From Anaerolineaceae bacterium (GTDB lineage: Bacteria > Chloroflexota > Anaerolineae > Aggregatilineales > Phototrophicaceae), in the NCBI GenBank assembly GCA_002702065.1, contig NZXX01000010.1, positions 97,342-161,341 of the forward strand: 64,000 bases of DNA, written 5' to 3'. Positions 16,222 to 25,115 of the stretch are shown here, piece after piece. Below the pieces are notes generated by a model that worked only from the letters and a program-made list of their open reading frames with translations, did not search any database and was not told the DNA's origin. Within the stretch, counting starts at the first letter, position 1, and each line of letters starts with the position of its first letter. The position numbers and the translations under genes are program-made.

Positions 16222-16665
16222 ATGAACGTGGCAGATATCATGACCGTGAAGCCGGTGACGATTGACCAGAACCGGCCTCTGCGCGAAGCATTGGAAGCGA
16301 TGGAAAAAGTGGGTTGTCATCATCTGCCGGTAACGGGTTATGATGGGCATCTGGTGGGCATCCTCAGCGATCGAGACTGCCGCACAGCGCTGAATTCACC
16401 GTACATTATGCGCGAAAACTGGCAGGATGAAGACCTGGTGAATACCCTGTTGGTGCGCGCGGTTATGACCCCTGCGCCGATTGTGGTCGAGCCGGACGAA
16501 CCGGTGGCAGAAGCAGCCCGCCTGATGCTCAAGAATCATATCAGTTCGCTGCCGGTGATGCGCAGCGAGACGATGGTGGGCATTATCACCACCTCCGATA
16601 TTCTGATTGCCTTCATGCAGATGTCCGAGCGCGGTTATTACTCGAGCAAACCGGATAGCAAGTAG
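16222..16665 (+). CDS. CBS-domain-pair protein 2
   Basis: This is a 147-residue Bateman module. The first CBS motif is VADIMTVKPVTIDQNRPLRE...HHLPVTGYDGHLVGILSDRD, the second VRAVMTPAPIVVEPDEPVAE...ISSLPVMRSETMVGIITTSDI. It differs from the previous gene in its longer inter-motif insert and a C-terminal tail rich in Ser, Lys and Tyr. It likely binds AMP, ATP or a related nucleotide. It is the last gene before a 252-base spacer, so it ends the small CBS operon. Confidence 0.9.
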   Translation: MNVADIMTVKPVTIDQNRPLREALEAMEKVGCHHLPVTGYDGHLVGILSDRDCRTALNSPYIMRENWQDEDLVNTLLVRAVMTPAPIVVEPDEPVAEAARLMLKNHISSLPVMRSETMVGIITTSDILIAFMQMSERGYYSSKPDSK

Positions 16666-16749
16666 GCAGCCTGAACCGAAGCCACCTCCCAAAACCCATA
16701 AACATTCCTCAATGGTCGGTCATACGAACCAATTCTGAACCATCCTGTG

Positions 16750-16778
16750 TTGTCCGGGTAGATAATGTGTGTTATGTT
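16750..16778 (+). promoter_or_regulatory. Possible promoter of the first ABC importer operon
   Basis: TTGTCC (16750-16755) and TATGTT (16773-16778) are 17 bases apart, about 140 bases upstream of the binding-protein ATG. Weak pattern match; the remainder of the 252-base spacer shows no ORF. Confidence 0.3.
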
Positions 16779-16917
16779 ATCGGGCACATTCGCGCACGGA
16801 CTCTGGGTACATGGTGCGAGACGATGCGGTCGCCGTGGGCGTACACAGGTCGCCGCTCAACCTGTTGCTTCAGAGGTCCTTACCTTAACCCCAACGCCCG
16901 ATTGTTGAGGAGGAAAA

Positions 16918-18513
16918 ATGCCTAAGAAACTGACCCTTTTATTGATTGCACTTCTGTTAATGGGCCTGCTGGCGCCGCTGACATCGGCCCAGGACGAGGT
17001 GATTCTGCACTATCCAATCGGTGTTGATCCCGAACATCTGAACCCCTTCACGGCGACGACGATTGCGATCAGCGTTGTGAACAACAATATCTACGAAGGG
17101 CTGACCTCGCTGGACCTGGCGACGGCTGAACCGCAGCCTGCGCTGGCCGAAAGCTGGGAAATTTCTGACGACCTGCTGACCTATACCTTCAATCTGCGTC
17201 AGGGTGTGCTGTATCACGACGTGGCCGGTGTCGAATGGGATGGCGACCGCGAAGTGAAGGCCGAAGATTTTGTCTTTTCGGCCCATGTTTATAACACGGA
17301 TGACGAAACTGTTTCGCAGCATCCGGAAATTATGGATGGTGTGCTGGGCGCAGAGGCCCATCGCGCAGGTGAAGCCGAAACCATCGAAGGTATTCAGGCG
17401 ATCGATGATTACACCCTCGCCATCACCCTGGAACAGCCAAATCGCCTGTTCTTCAGCCTGGGCCCCGGCGGTCTGATCCCGATGCCGCAGGAAGCCTACG
17501 AACAGCTTGGTGATGAACTGAACACCAACCCGGTCGGCACGGGTCCGTTCCAGTTTGTCGAGTGGCTGCGTGATGATACGCTGACACTGGCCGCAAATGA
17601 CGAATACTGGAACCCGGAACTGCCGCTGGTGGATGGCATCGAGTTTATCAACGTGCCGGAAGAAAACACCGCGCTGGGCATGTACCGCAACGGTGAACTG
17701 GACTTCCTGTTCAGCTTCCCCTCAGGGCAGCGCCAGTCTGTGATTGACGAATTTGGCGATCACTTCAATGAAATTCCTGGCCTGAACGTACGCTACTTCG
17801 GCTTCAAGATGGACACCGGTTTCTTCTCCGATAAGCCGCTGGTGCGTCAGGCATTCAATTATGCGTTCAACCGTGAACTGGTCTGGAACGAACTGATGGA
17901 AGGTGCGCGTTTCCCGGCTGACCTGGGTGTGCTGCCGCCTTCGATGCCAGCTTCGACCCCGTCCACCATCTACAGCTACGACCCGGAACGCGCCGCGCAG
18001 CTTCTCGAAGAAGCCGGCTATCCCGGCGGCGAGGGCATCCCGGAGATCACCCTGTATGTCTTTAGCTCGGCAGCCGATGAACTGTCCCTGCCGGTGCTTC
18101 AGCAGGACCTGGCCGAACTGGGTGTGACGATCAACATTGAAGCCGAAGATTCCGCGACCTACTGGACGCATATCGGCGAAGATGACGTCGAAATCTTCCT
18201 GAGTGGCTGGAGCGCAGGTATCCCGGACCCGTCCGACGTGCTCAACTTCCTGTTCCTGGATGGGCGCGACGACACCCATTACGATAACGAAGAAGTGAAC
18301 GAACTGCTGCGTCAGGCGATGACCGAATATGACGCGGACGCTCGTAACGAGCTGTACCAGCAGGCGCATGACATCATCATGGAAGATGCGCCCTGGATCG
18401 TGTCGGCCTACAGCAAGGTGGCCTGGTTGAATCAGCCCTGGATCGAAGGCTACCAGCCCTATGGTGGTGGCACGCACACCGCTGAACTGGCGCTGGTGAC
18501 GAAGAACCAGTAA
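16918..18513 (+). CDS. ABC importer substrate-binding protein (SBP_bac_5, peptide type)
   Basis: This is a 531-residue extracellular binding protein. The signal peptide is KKLTLLLIALLLMGLLAPLTSAQ without a lipobox Cys, so anchoring is not by a lipid. The mature part follows the DppA/OppA pattern: HYPIGVDPEHLNPF at the N terminus, YEGLTSLD, PALAESWEISDDLLTYTF with NLRQGV, and NPVGTGPFQF. It should bind oligopeptides, dipeptides or a sugar-like ligand and pass it to the two permeases downstream. GGAGGAAAAA before the ATG is a strong ribosome site. No ATPase gene follows the permeases, unlike the importer at 57.7-64 kb. Confidence 0.92.
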   Translation: MPKKLTLLLIALLLMGLLAPLTSAQDEVILHYPIGVDPEHLNPFTATTIAISVVNNNIYEGLTSLDLATAEPQPALAESWEISDDLLTYTFNLRQGVLYHDVAGVEWDGDREVKAEDFVFSAHVYNTDDETVSQHPEIMDGVLGAEAHRAGEAETIEGIQAIDDYTLAITLEQPNRLFFSLGPGGLIPMPQEAYEQLGDELNTNPVGTGPFQFVEWLRDDTLTLAANDEYWNPELPLVDGIEFINVPEENTALGMYRNGELDFLFSFPSGQRQSVIDEFGDHFNEIPGLNVRYFGFKMDTGFFSDKPLVRQAFNYAFNRELVWNELMEGARFPADLGVLPPSMPASTPSTIYSYDPERAAQLLEEAGYPGGEGIPEITLYVFSSAADELSLPVLQQDLAELGVTINIEAEDSATYWTHIGEDDVEIFLSGWSAGIPDPSDVLNFLFLDGRDDTHYDNEEVNELLRQAMTEYDADARNELYQQAHDIIMEDAPWIVSAYSKVAWLNQPWIEGYQPYGGGTHTAELALVTKNQ

Positions 18514-18547
18514 CCGTCTGATTGCACCATTCAATGAGCAGTAAGAG

Positions 18548-18572
18548 CAGGGCAGTCCGGCGGGCTGCCCTG
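18548..18572 (+). promoter_or_regulatory. Intercistronic hairpin between binding-protein and permease genes
   Basis: CAGGGCAG (18548-18555) and CTGCCCTG (18565-18572) form an 8-bp stem, followed by GTTGTTGTATT rather than a clean T run. It probably acts as an mRNA stabiliser or partial terminator so that binding protein is made in excess over permease. Confidence 0.55.
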
Positions 18573-18598
18573 GTTGTTGTATTCGTGGAGGCTGTGGC

Positions 18599-19543
18599 TT
18601 GACGAAATATGTGGTTCGCAGACTGGTGCAGGTGATTCCGACATTGTGGGGCGTGCTGACCATTCTGTTCATTATTGCCTATATGATGCCCGGCGACCCG
18701 GTGCGGGCGGTGCTGGGGGAGCAGTACAACCGGCTGGACCCGTCTGTGGTGGAAGCGACCAAAGATGAACTGGGCCTGAACGACCCGTTCCACGTGCGCT
18801 ATGCTGAATTTATGGGTGAACTGCTGACGCTGGACCTGGGCTATTCGTTTATCCTCAAACAATCCGTAGCGGATATCATCGGCTACCGGCTGCCACGCAC
18901 GCTGCAACTGATGGCGGGCGGCCTGTTCGTCGGCGTGCTGATCGGCGTAACGGCGGGGGTGCTGGCGGCGGAGCGGCAAAACTCATGGGTTGATTATGGC
19001 CTGATGGTGGGGGCCATGATCGGCGTGTCGATTCCGGTCTTCTGGCAGGGGTTGCTGGCGCAGCTATTCCTGACGCAGGACAAGTATGGCGTGGCTATCT
19101 TCCCGGTGGCGGGGTACGAAGGCGGCAGCATTATCCATATGATTCTGCCATCGCTGGTGTTGGGGACGAGCCTGTCTGCCACACTGGCCCGCGTGACCCG
19201 GTCCGCCATGCTGGAGGTGCGCGCGCAGGATTATGTCCGTACCGCACGGGCGAAGGGCCTGCCATACCGGGTGACTCTGCTGCGGCATCAGTTCCGCAAC
19301 GCCTTAATTCCGATCATCACGATTATCGCGCTGGATATCAGTGCCCTGTTTACCGGCTCCATCGTGATTGAAACCATCTTTAGCTGGCCGGGCCTGGGGC
19401 GTGCGGTGGTGGTCGCCATCGAACGGCGGGATACACCCGTGTTCATGGGCATTCTGATCTTTGGCGCGCTGATCTTTATCGTCATGAATTTGATTACCGA
19501 CTTACTGTATGCGGTGATTAACCCGCGTATTCGCTATGAGTGA
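18599..19543 (+). CDS. ABC importer permease, DppB type
   Basis: This is a 314-residue inner permease with six predicted membrane segments. It opens TKYVVRRLVQVIPTLWGVLT, has the typical PGDPVRAVLGEQ loop, and carries the ATPase-contacting EAA loop at YVRTARAKGLPYRVTLLRHQ before FRNALIPIIT. It starts with TTG at 18599, supported by GTGGAGG eight bases before. It pairs with the DppC-type gene 12 bases downstream to form the channel for the ligand delivered by the upstream binding protein. Confidence 0.92.
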   Translation: MTKYVVRRLVQVIPTLWGVLTILFIIAYMMPGDPVRAVLGEQYNRLDPSVVEATKDELGLNDPFHVRYAEFMGELLTLDLGYSFILKQSVADIIGYRLPRTLQLMAGGLFVGVLIGVTAGVLAAERQNSWVDYGLMVGAMIGVSIPVFWQGLLAQLFLTQDKYGVAIFPVAGYEGGSIIHMILPSLVLGTSLSATLARVTRSAMLEVRAQDYVRTARAKGLPYRVTLLRHQFRNALIPIITIIALDISALFTGSIVIETIFSWPGLGRAVVVAIERRDTPVFMGILIFGALIFIVMNLITDLLYAVINPRIRYE

Positions 19544-19555
19544 TGGGGTGCAGGT

Positions 19556-20452
19556 GTGAGTGCTGTTGAACAACCCAAAGTTGCCAAGCTGGAAGCCCCG
19601 CCACAGGTCAGTCGCTCTGGTCGGATGCGCTTCTGGCGATCCTTCAGCCGCAATAAAACGGCCATGCTGGGACTGGTGATCGTTATTCTGATGGCGTCTG
19701 GTGCGCTGCTGGCGGACGTGGTCGCGCCGTTTGACCCGATTGAACCCCATTATACGGACCGGCTGATGCCGCCGGGTGGGCCGTACCTGTTGGGGACGGA
19801 TGAACTGGGACGGGATATTTTCAGCCGTCTCTTATATGGCGCCCGCATTTCACTGGTGATCGGCCTGGTGGCGCAGGGCGTGTCCGTGACGATTGGGATT
19901 GTGCTCGGCTTGCTGGCCGGGTGGTATGGGGGTTGGGTCGACGATGTGGTCAGCCGCCTGACCGAGATTGTCTGGGCGATACCGGGGCTGATGTTCCTGA
20001 TTGTGGTGGTCACGATTTTTGAACCATCACCGCTGACGATTTTTGCCGCACTGGGGCTGATCGCGTGGCCGGGGCAGGCGCGTCTGATGCGCGGGCAGGT
20101 GCTGGTTATCCGCGATATGGAATATGTGATCGCGGCACGGGCGCTGGGTGCCTCTACCGCACGCGTTCTGTTCCAGCACATTCTGCCCAATGCCATTGCG
20201 CCGATGATCGTGGTGGCGACGCTGGGTGTGGCCGGGGCCATCCTCACCGAATCGACCCTGAGTTTTCTCGGCCTGGGTGTGAAGATTCCGAACCCGAGCT
20301 GGGGTACGATGATCGACATCGGGCGTAACTACACGACCAACGCCTGGTGGTTTGCCATCTTCCCCGGTCTGGCGATCATGATTACGGTGCTGGGCTTCAA
20401 CTTCATTGGCGATGGCCTGCGCGACGCCCTCGACCCGACGCAGTACGACTAA
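19556..20452 (+). CDS. ABC importer permease, DppC type
   Basis: This is a 298-residue permease with a cytoplasmic N terminus (SRSGRMRFWRSFSRNKTAMLGL) and about six membrane segments. Family landmarks are PFDPIEPHYTDRLMPPGGPY, LLGTDELGRDIFSRLLYGARIS, and the EAA loop YVIAARALGASTARVLFQHI. It starts with GTG. The operon ends here with no DppD/DppF genes, so the system must use ATPases encoded elsewhere, perhaps the pair at 62.0-64 kb (inference). Confidence 0.92.
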   Translation: MSAVEQPKVAKLEAPPQVSRSGRMRFWRSFSRNKTAMLGLVIVILMASGALLADVVAPFDPIEPHYTDRLMPPGGPYLLGTDELGRDIFSRLLYGARISLVIGLVAQGVSVTIGIVLGLLAGWYGGWVDDVVSRLTEIVWAIPGLMFLIVVVTIFEPSPLTIFAALGLIAWPGQARLMRGQVLVIRDMEYVIAARALGASTARVLFQHILPNAIAPMIVVATLGVAGAILTESTLSFLGLGVKIPNPSWGTMIDIGRNYTTNAWWFAIFPGLAIMITVLGFNFIGDGLRDALDPTQYD

Positions 20453-20522
20453 TTGTTGTCCTGAAAATGAAGGCTACCTGTGGACAGGTAGAAGGCGCAG
20501 GTTTTCTCAGCCGGGACGGGTG

Positions 20523-20565
20523 ATAGAAAACAAACGAAGCGTATCGAACACAGACACGCTTCGTT
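20523..20565 (-). terminator. Hairpin, probable terminator of the alpha/beta hydrolase gene
   Basis: AACGAAGCGT (20533-20542) and ACGCTTCGTT (20556-20565) pair perfectly. On the minus strand the stem is followed by TGTTTTCTATC. It lies between convergent genes and may serve both. Confidence 0.6.
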
Positions 20566-20586
20566 CGCAATTAACCGAGGCTGGCC

Positions 20587-21444
20587 TCAAAACGAAAGCG
20601 CAAACCAGTCGGCGGTGGTGGTGATGACCTCATCCGCCATCGTCTGATCTTCGGTCAGCACCGCGTAAATATGATCCCCGTTTTCGATCATGTATGCTGC
20701 CCGCAGCGACCCCTGCGCATTTTCCAGATACCAGCTCAGATAGTCGTTCGGGCCGGGGTCTTCCGAACCAGCGACGATCATCACGGCATTGCTGTAGTTG
20801 AGATACTCGGTTTCGACATCGTATGCCGTTAGGCTCTCGAAGAAACCGGCCCCCAGCGTCACCTCGCGCCAGCCGAGATCAATGGTGATCTGATCTTCGG
20901 CATTGGCGACATCGACGTTATCCTGCCCCAGAAAATCGGGCGGGATATTACCACCCGTCGACCACAGCACCATTGATTGATACCACTCCGGATTTTGCGA
21001 TGCGGAGACAATCGCAATCCGCCCACCCAGGCTGAAGCCGATCACGCCGATCTTGCTGGCATCCACCGATTCCATCCCGGCCAGATAAGCGTAGCCAGTT
21101 GCGGCGTCCTCGACCATGCCCTGCACGGTACTGTTTTCCATACCGCCTTCGCTCTCGCCCCAGCCGCGAAAATCGAGCCGGAGCGACGCGATACCGCGCT
21201 CAGCCAGCGCCCCCGCCAACCGCTTGTACATCTCGCCAACTTCATCTTTATAACTGGCAAAGCCGTGCAACATCAGCACCGCTGGGACCGGGCCATCGGC
21301 TGCTGGCTCGGCGACAATAGCAGCAATGCCATTGTCCAGTGTCACCGCATATTCGTTCCAGGCCGCATCATCCTGAGCTACTGTCACGCCGCTCGCGATG
21401 GTCAGCAACAGCATCATCACAACTACTTTCCCTAAGCTGGTCAT
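20587..21444 (-). CDS. Secreted alpha/beta hydrolase
   Basis: This is a 285-residue protein with a signal peptide (TSLGKVVVMMLLLTIASGVTVAQ). The hydrolase core has the oxyanion-type MLHGFASYKDE, then LRLDFRGWGESEGGMEN, the nucleophile elbow GVIGFSLGGRIAI with Ser, and C-terminal Asp (GSEDPGPNDY) and His (IENGDHIY) candidates for the triad. It resembles acyl-peptidase or esterase-type hydrolases that act outside the membrane. The ATG at 21444 is preferred over a TTG at 21477 that lacks a ribosome site. The substrate is unknown. Confidence 0.82.
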   Translation of the reverse strand: MTSLGKVVVMMLLLTIASGVTVAQDDAAWNEYAVTLDNGIAAIVAEPAADGPVPAVLMLHGFASYKDEVGEMYKRLAGALAERGIASLRLDFRGWGESEGGMENSTVQGMVEDAATGYAYLAGMESVDASKIGVIGFSLGGRIAIVSASQNPEWYQSMVLWSTGGNIPPDFLGQDNVDVANAEDQITIDLGWREVTLGAGFFESLTAYDVETEYLNYSNAVMIVAGSEDPGPNDYLSWYLENAQGSLRAAYMIENGDHIYAVLTEDQTMADEVITTTADWFALSF

Positions 21445-21533
21445 TTTTATGGCTTTCTGTGTCGATTTACTGCTCAAATTTAACTTCAGGTCGCTGTTCT
21501 TGGCAACCTCAAGACAAGACTCGAACGCAGTTG

Positions 21534-22529
21534 TCAGGCCAGCGGGAATTCTGTTTGTACGTCAACCGGGCGGTTAAGCCGGATGGAACGTTTCAGCGCG
21601 GCTTCAAACTGAAGTTCCTGCAAACCGGCTGTGCCCGGTACTGGCGGCTCATCGTTGGCCCGTATGGCGTCCAAGTAGGCGTCCATCGATTTCTCAAACG
21701 AACGGCTGTACTGATCCCACTGCGACGTCCCGCGTGTCAGGTTGAACAGTTCGTGCCGTTTGCCGCTGTAATCGAGCACCTCCATGTCGCCATCCAGCCC
21801 GCGTAATGTCAGCCTGCCGCCTTCAAAACTGAACAGCAGTTCGTACAGCGGAAAGGCAAAACTGGTGCCGCTGGTCCCCAGAATTGTGCCGGTAGCGCCT
21901 TGTTCTGTGACGAACGCCGCTGCGACATCCTGTGCTTTCATGGACGACGTGGTGTGTTCGACGACACCGGACAGGGCCGTGATCTGAGCGACAGGGCCGC
22001 CAAACAGGTGGATCAGGTCAATGCTGTGGCTCCAGCAGGCATAGTGTACGAAACCGTTTACCTGAATCAATTGGCCGAAGTTCCGTTCGGCAGCAATCTG
22101 CCGCGCCAGCATGGTCTGGTCGAAGAACCGGTAATTGAAGACCATCGCCGTTTGTGTCCCGTTTGCGCGTGCCGTGCGCAGCAGTTCGCGGCCCTTTTCA
22201 AAGTCATCCTCGGTGACATGCGCCTGATCCTGCTGGGCGACAAGAGGTTTTTCGAAAAACACCCGTTTCGGCTGGTGTTGCAGCACTTGCAGGGCCAGCT
22301 CGTACCGGACCGTTTCGCGGGTGAGCATTAGGACGGCATCCGGTGAATCCTGCATCAGATGGTCGATCGAGTCCGCGACCCAGCCGCCAAACTGATCGGC
22401 GCAGCCTTCGGCCTTGTTGCGGGTGCGATTGTAATAGCTCAGCATGACATCTTCTTGCTGCGATAAAAACGGCAGATAATTTTTTCTGGCGACATTGCCT
22501 GTGCCGACAACAGCAATTTTGATCTTCAT
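21534..22529 (-). CDS. Gfo/Idh/MocA-family oxidoreductase
   Basis: This is a 331-residue NAD(P)-dependent sugar-type oxidoreductase. The N-terminal Rossmann motif is VAVVGTGNVARKNYLPFL, followed by MLSYYNRTRNKAE. The conserved EKP loop appears as VFFEKPLVAQQDQ. The C-terminal alpha/beta domain carries YACWSHSIDLIHLFGG with the catalytic His region. Members oxidise or reduce inositols, sugars or nucleotide sugars. GAGG lies eight bases before the ATG. It is divergent from the M81 gene, which suggests shared control of an unknown carbohydrate or amide pathway. Confidence 0.87.
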   Translation of the reverse strand: MKIKIAVVGTGNVARKNYLPFLSQQEDVMLSYYNRTRNKAEGCADQFGGWVADSIDHLMQDSPDAVLMLTRETVRYELALQVLQHQPKRVFFEKPLVAQQDQAHVTEDDFEKGRELLRTARANGTQTAMVFNYRFFDQTMLARQIAAERNFGQLIQVNGFVHYACWSHSIDLIHLFGGPVAQITALSGVVEHTTSSMKAQDVAAAFVTEQGATGTILGTSGTSFAFPLYELLFSFEGGRLTLRGLDGDMEVLDYSGKRHELFNLTRGTSQWDQYSRSFEKSMDAYLDAIRANDEPPVPGTAGLQELQFEAALKRSIRLNRPVDVQTEFPLA

Positions 22530-22672
22530 GGTATGGCCTCATGGTTCATTTGATCGGATCATCGCTGTATTATTCACCCGGCAGCGGATCAGACAAATTT
22601 TGCGTCGTGTCCCTCCGGGCAGTTATTATCAGGCTGTTGTTCCTTTGCCAATCACCCTAGAGAACCCATGCG

Positions 22673-24163
22673 ATGCCGAAAATACTTATTGCCGAATGTA
22701 AACAGGAAGTCTCGACGTTTAACCCACAGCTGAGCCATTATGCGGATTTCGACATCAGCACGGGTGATGACATCCTGAATGTGCATCGCGGCTTGCCGAC
22801 AGAAATGGGCGGGGTGCTGGCGGTATTCGAGGCCGAGCCTGACATCGAACTGGTGCCGGCGTACAGCGCGCGGTCGATTACTTCCGGAGGGACGCTGGGC
22901 GCGGCGGACTTCCGGCGCATGGCCGACGAATTTCTGGCGGCGGTGCGGGCGGCCCCAGCGGTGGATGGGGTGTATTTTTCGCTGCATGGCGCGATGGCGT
23001 CTGAGGATGAATTCGACCCGGAAGGGTATCTGTTGGCGGAGACACGCAAAATCGTCGGCGAACAGGTGCCGCTGGTCGCTTCGTTCGACCTGCACGGCAT
23101 CATGACTGATCAGATTTTGCAGCACTGCGACGCGATCACCGCGTTTCATACCTACCCGCACGTCGATTTTTACGACACCGGTGTGCGGGCGGCGCGTCTG
23201 CTGCTGCGCATCATGGCAGGGGAGGTGAAGCCCATCATCGCCAAAGTGGAGATTCCGGCGCTGGTGCGCGGCGACGAACTGATTACGGCGACGGGGCTGT
23301 TCGGCCAGAGCATCCGGGCGACACAGGCTATCGAGCAGATGCCGGGCGGTTTGGCGGCGGGCATGTTCATCGGCAACCCGTTCACCGATGTGCCCGAACT
23401 GCGCTCCAACAGCTTCGTTATTACCGACAATGACCCGGTTACGGCGGAACGGGCGGCGCTCAAACTGGCGGCGGATTTCTGGGAAGTGCGTGAACGGCTG
23501 CAATCAGCACTGGTCAGTCTGGAAGCAGCGGTCGATGTGGCGATGCGTACCACCGATGTAACCGTCATCTTCACCGATGCTGCCGATGCGACCAGTTCCG
23601 GGGCTTCGGGCGATAGCAACGCGCTGCTGCGGGCGCTGCGCGAAGCGGGCTATACCGGGCGCACGCTGATTCCGATTGTCGATCCATTGGCAGTCGAGGC
23701 CGCCTTCAGGGCCGGGGTAGGGGCGCAGGTTGAAACAACGGTTGGCGGGCAGATCGACCCGCGCTACGAGCCGCTGCCAATAACCGCGACCGTGCGTTTG
23801 CTCTCCGATGGCGACTTTATCAACGAGTCGCATGGTTCGGTGTGGCATGCCGGCAACACGGCGGTGTTGGAATCTGGCAACGATACGCTGGTCGTCACCA
23901 GCCGCGCCGTCAGCCTGTATGATCGGTCGCTGTTTCTGGCGCACGGGCAAAATCCGCAGCATTTTGATCTGGTGGTGGTCAAGTCGCCCCACTGCCAGCC
24001 GCATTTTTTCACCGAATGGGCGGTGGTCAATCTCAATGTCGATGCGCCGGGGTCGACCAGCGCCAACCTGCGCAGCCTCGGTCACACGCGCTGTGCCCGG
24101 CCTGTGTTCCCGCTGGATGAAAATATCACTTACACACCACAAGCGAAGCGCTTTCAACGTTAG
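22673..24163 (+). CDS. M81-family (MlrC-like) metallopeptidase
   Basis: This is a 496-residue protein covering both MlrC domains. The N-terminal domain begins ILIAECKQEVSTFNP and has the likely zinc ligands in SLHGAMASEDEFDPEG, SFDLHGIMTD and FHTYPHVDFYDTG. The C-terminal domain holds FTDAADATSSGASGDSNALL and the ending VFPLDENITY. MlrC cleaves the linear tetrapeptide product of microcystin degradation. Relatives outside microcystin degraders act on unknown amides, so the substrate here is open. An SDR gene starts nine bases after the stop, so the two are in one operon. Confidence 0.9.
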   Translation: MPKILIAECKQEVSTFNPQLSHYADFDISTGDDILNVHRGLPTEMGGVLAVFEAEPDIELVPAYSARSITSGGTLGAADFRRMADEFLAAVRAAPAVDGVYFSLHGAMASEDEFDPEGYLLAETRKIVGEQVPLVASFDLHGIMTDQILQHCDAITAFHTYPHVDFYDTGVRAARLLLRIMAGEVKPIIAKVEIPALVRGDELITATGLFGQSIRATQAIEQMPGGLAAGMFIGNPFTDVPELRSNSFVITDNDPVTAERAALKLAADFWEVRERLQSALVSLEAAVDVAMRTTDVTVIFTDAADATSSGASGDSNALLRALREAGYTGRTLIPIVDPLAVEAAFRAGVGAQVETTVGGQIDPRYEPLPITATVRLLSDGDFINESHGSVWHAGNTAVLESGNDTLVVTSRAVSLYDRSLFLAHGQNPQHFDLVVVKSPHCQPHFFTEWAVVNLNVDAPGSTSANLRSLGHTRCARPVFPLDENITYTPQAKRFQR

Positions 24164-24171
24164 GTTAACGC

Positions 24172-25005
24172 ATGAAACTCAATGAACAGGTAGCCATTGT
24201 CACTGGCGCAGGCCGTGGCATTGGCCGGACTATTGCCCTCAAGTGCGCCGAAGCAGGGGCCAGCGTCGTGCTGGCGGCCCGTACAGAAGCGCAAATTCAG
24301 CAGGTCGCCGGGGAGATCAAGGCGGCGGGTGGCCGGGCACTGCCGGTCGTCATGGATGTGACGGATGCCGCCTCGGTGCGCGACATGGTCCGGCAGGCGG
24401 AGTCGACATTTGGCCCGGTGGATTTGCTGATTAACAATGCCGCCAGCGCACGGGCGCTCGGCCCTTCCTGGCAGATCGACCCGGATGACTGGTGGCGCGA
24501 CCTTGAAATCAATGTGCGCGGGTTGTTCTTGTGCTGCCAAGCTGTGCTGCCGGGCATGGTTGAACGCCAACACGGGCGCATCATTAATCTGCTGGGTGCG
24601 GGAACCGCCCGCCCATTTCAGAACGGGTCCGCTTATGGCACCAGCAAAGCCGCCGTGATGCGCCTGACGGAACAACTTGCCGCCGAAACGATTGAACATG
24701 GCGTGCGCGTTTTTGGCATGAACCCCGGTCTGGTGCGCACAAGCATGACCGAGCATATTCTGGACAGCGAGCAGGGCCAGCGCTGGCTGCCGTTTATGGG
24801 CCAGTCGTTCGAGGCCGAGCGCGATGTGCCGCCGACGCTGGCGGGTGAACTGGCGGTGGCGATTGGTTCCGGCCAGTATGACGCGCTGGCAGGACGGGCG
24901 CTGGCGGTCTTTTTTGATCTGGACGCGATGCAGGCGCGCACGGCTGAAATCATCGAGCAAGACCTGTACACGCTGCGCTTAAATCAACTGGATGGCAAAA
25001 GGTGA
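24172..25005 (+). CDS. Short-chain dehydrogenase/reductase (SDR)
   Basis: This is a 277-residue classical SDR. The cofactor motif is VTGAGRGIGRTIALK, then VMDVTDAASV, LLINNAASARALG (the NNA motif), GRIINLLGAG (position of the catalytic Ser taken by G/A), and the Tyr-Lys pair in SAYGTSKAAVMRL. After the core the usual PG motif is MNPGLVRTSMTEHIL. It is probably a NAD(P)-dependent oxidation or reduction step tied to the M81 gene immediately upstream. The substrate is unknown. A 110-base spacer separates it from the large secreted protein. Confidence 0.88.
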   Translation: MKLNEQVAIVTGAGRGIGRTIALKCAEAGASVVLAARTEAQIQQVAGEIKAAGGRALPVVMDVTDAASVRDMVRQAESTFGPVDLLINNAASARALGPSWQIDPDDWWRDLEINVRGLFLCCQAVLPGMVERQHGRIINLLGAGTARPFQNGSAYGTSKAAVMRLTEQLAAETIEHGVRVFGMNPGLVRTSMTEHILDSEQGQRWLPFMGQSFEAERDVPPTLAGELAVAIGSGQYDALAGRALAVFFDLDAMQARTAEIIEQDLYTLRLNQLDGKR

Positions 25006-25115
25006 ATGTTTTTCGGGGCGGTTTGCGCTTATTCTGGTTATGAACCGGGGGTGATTTTTCGTGAATGATCACTCTCGCCTAAAATGGAAGAATAAGTTTG
25101 TATTCAGAGTAAAGC

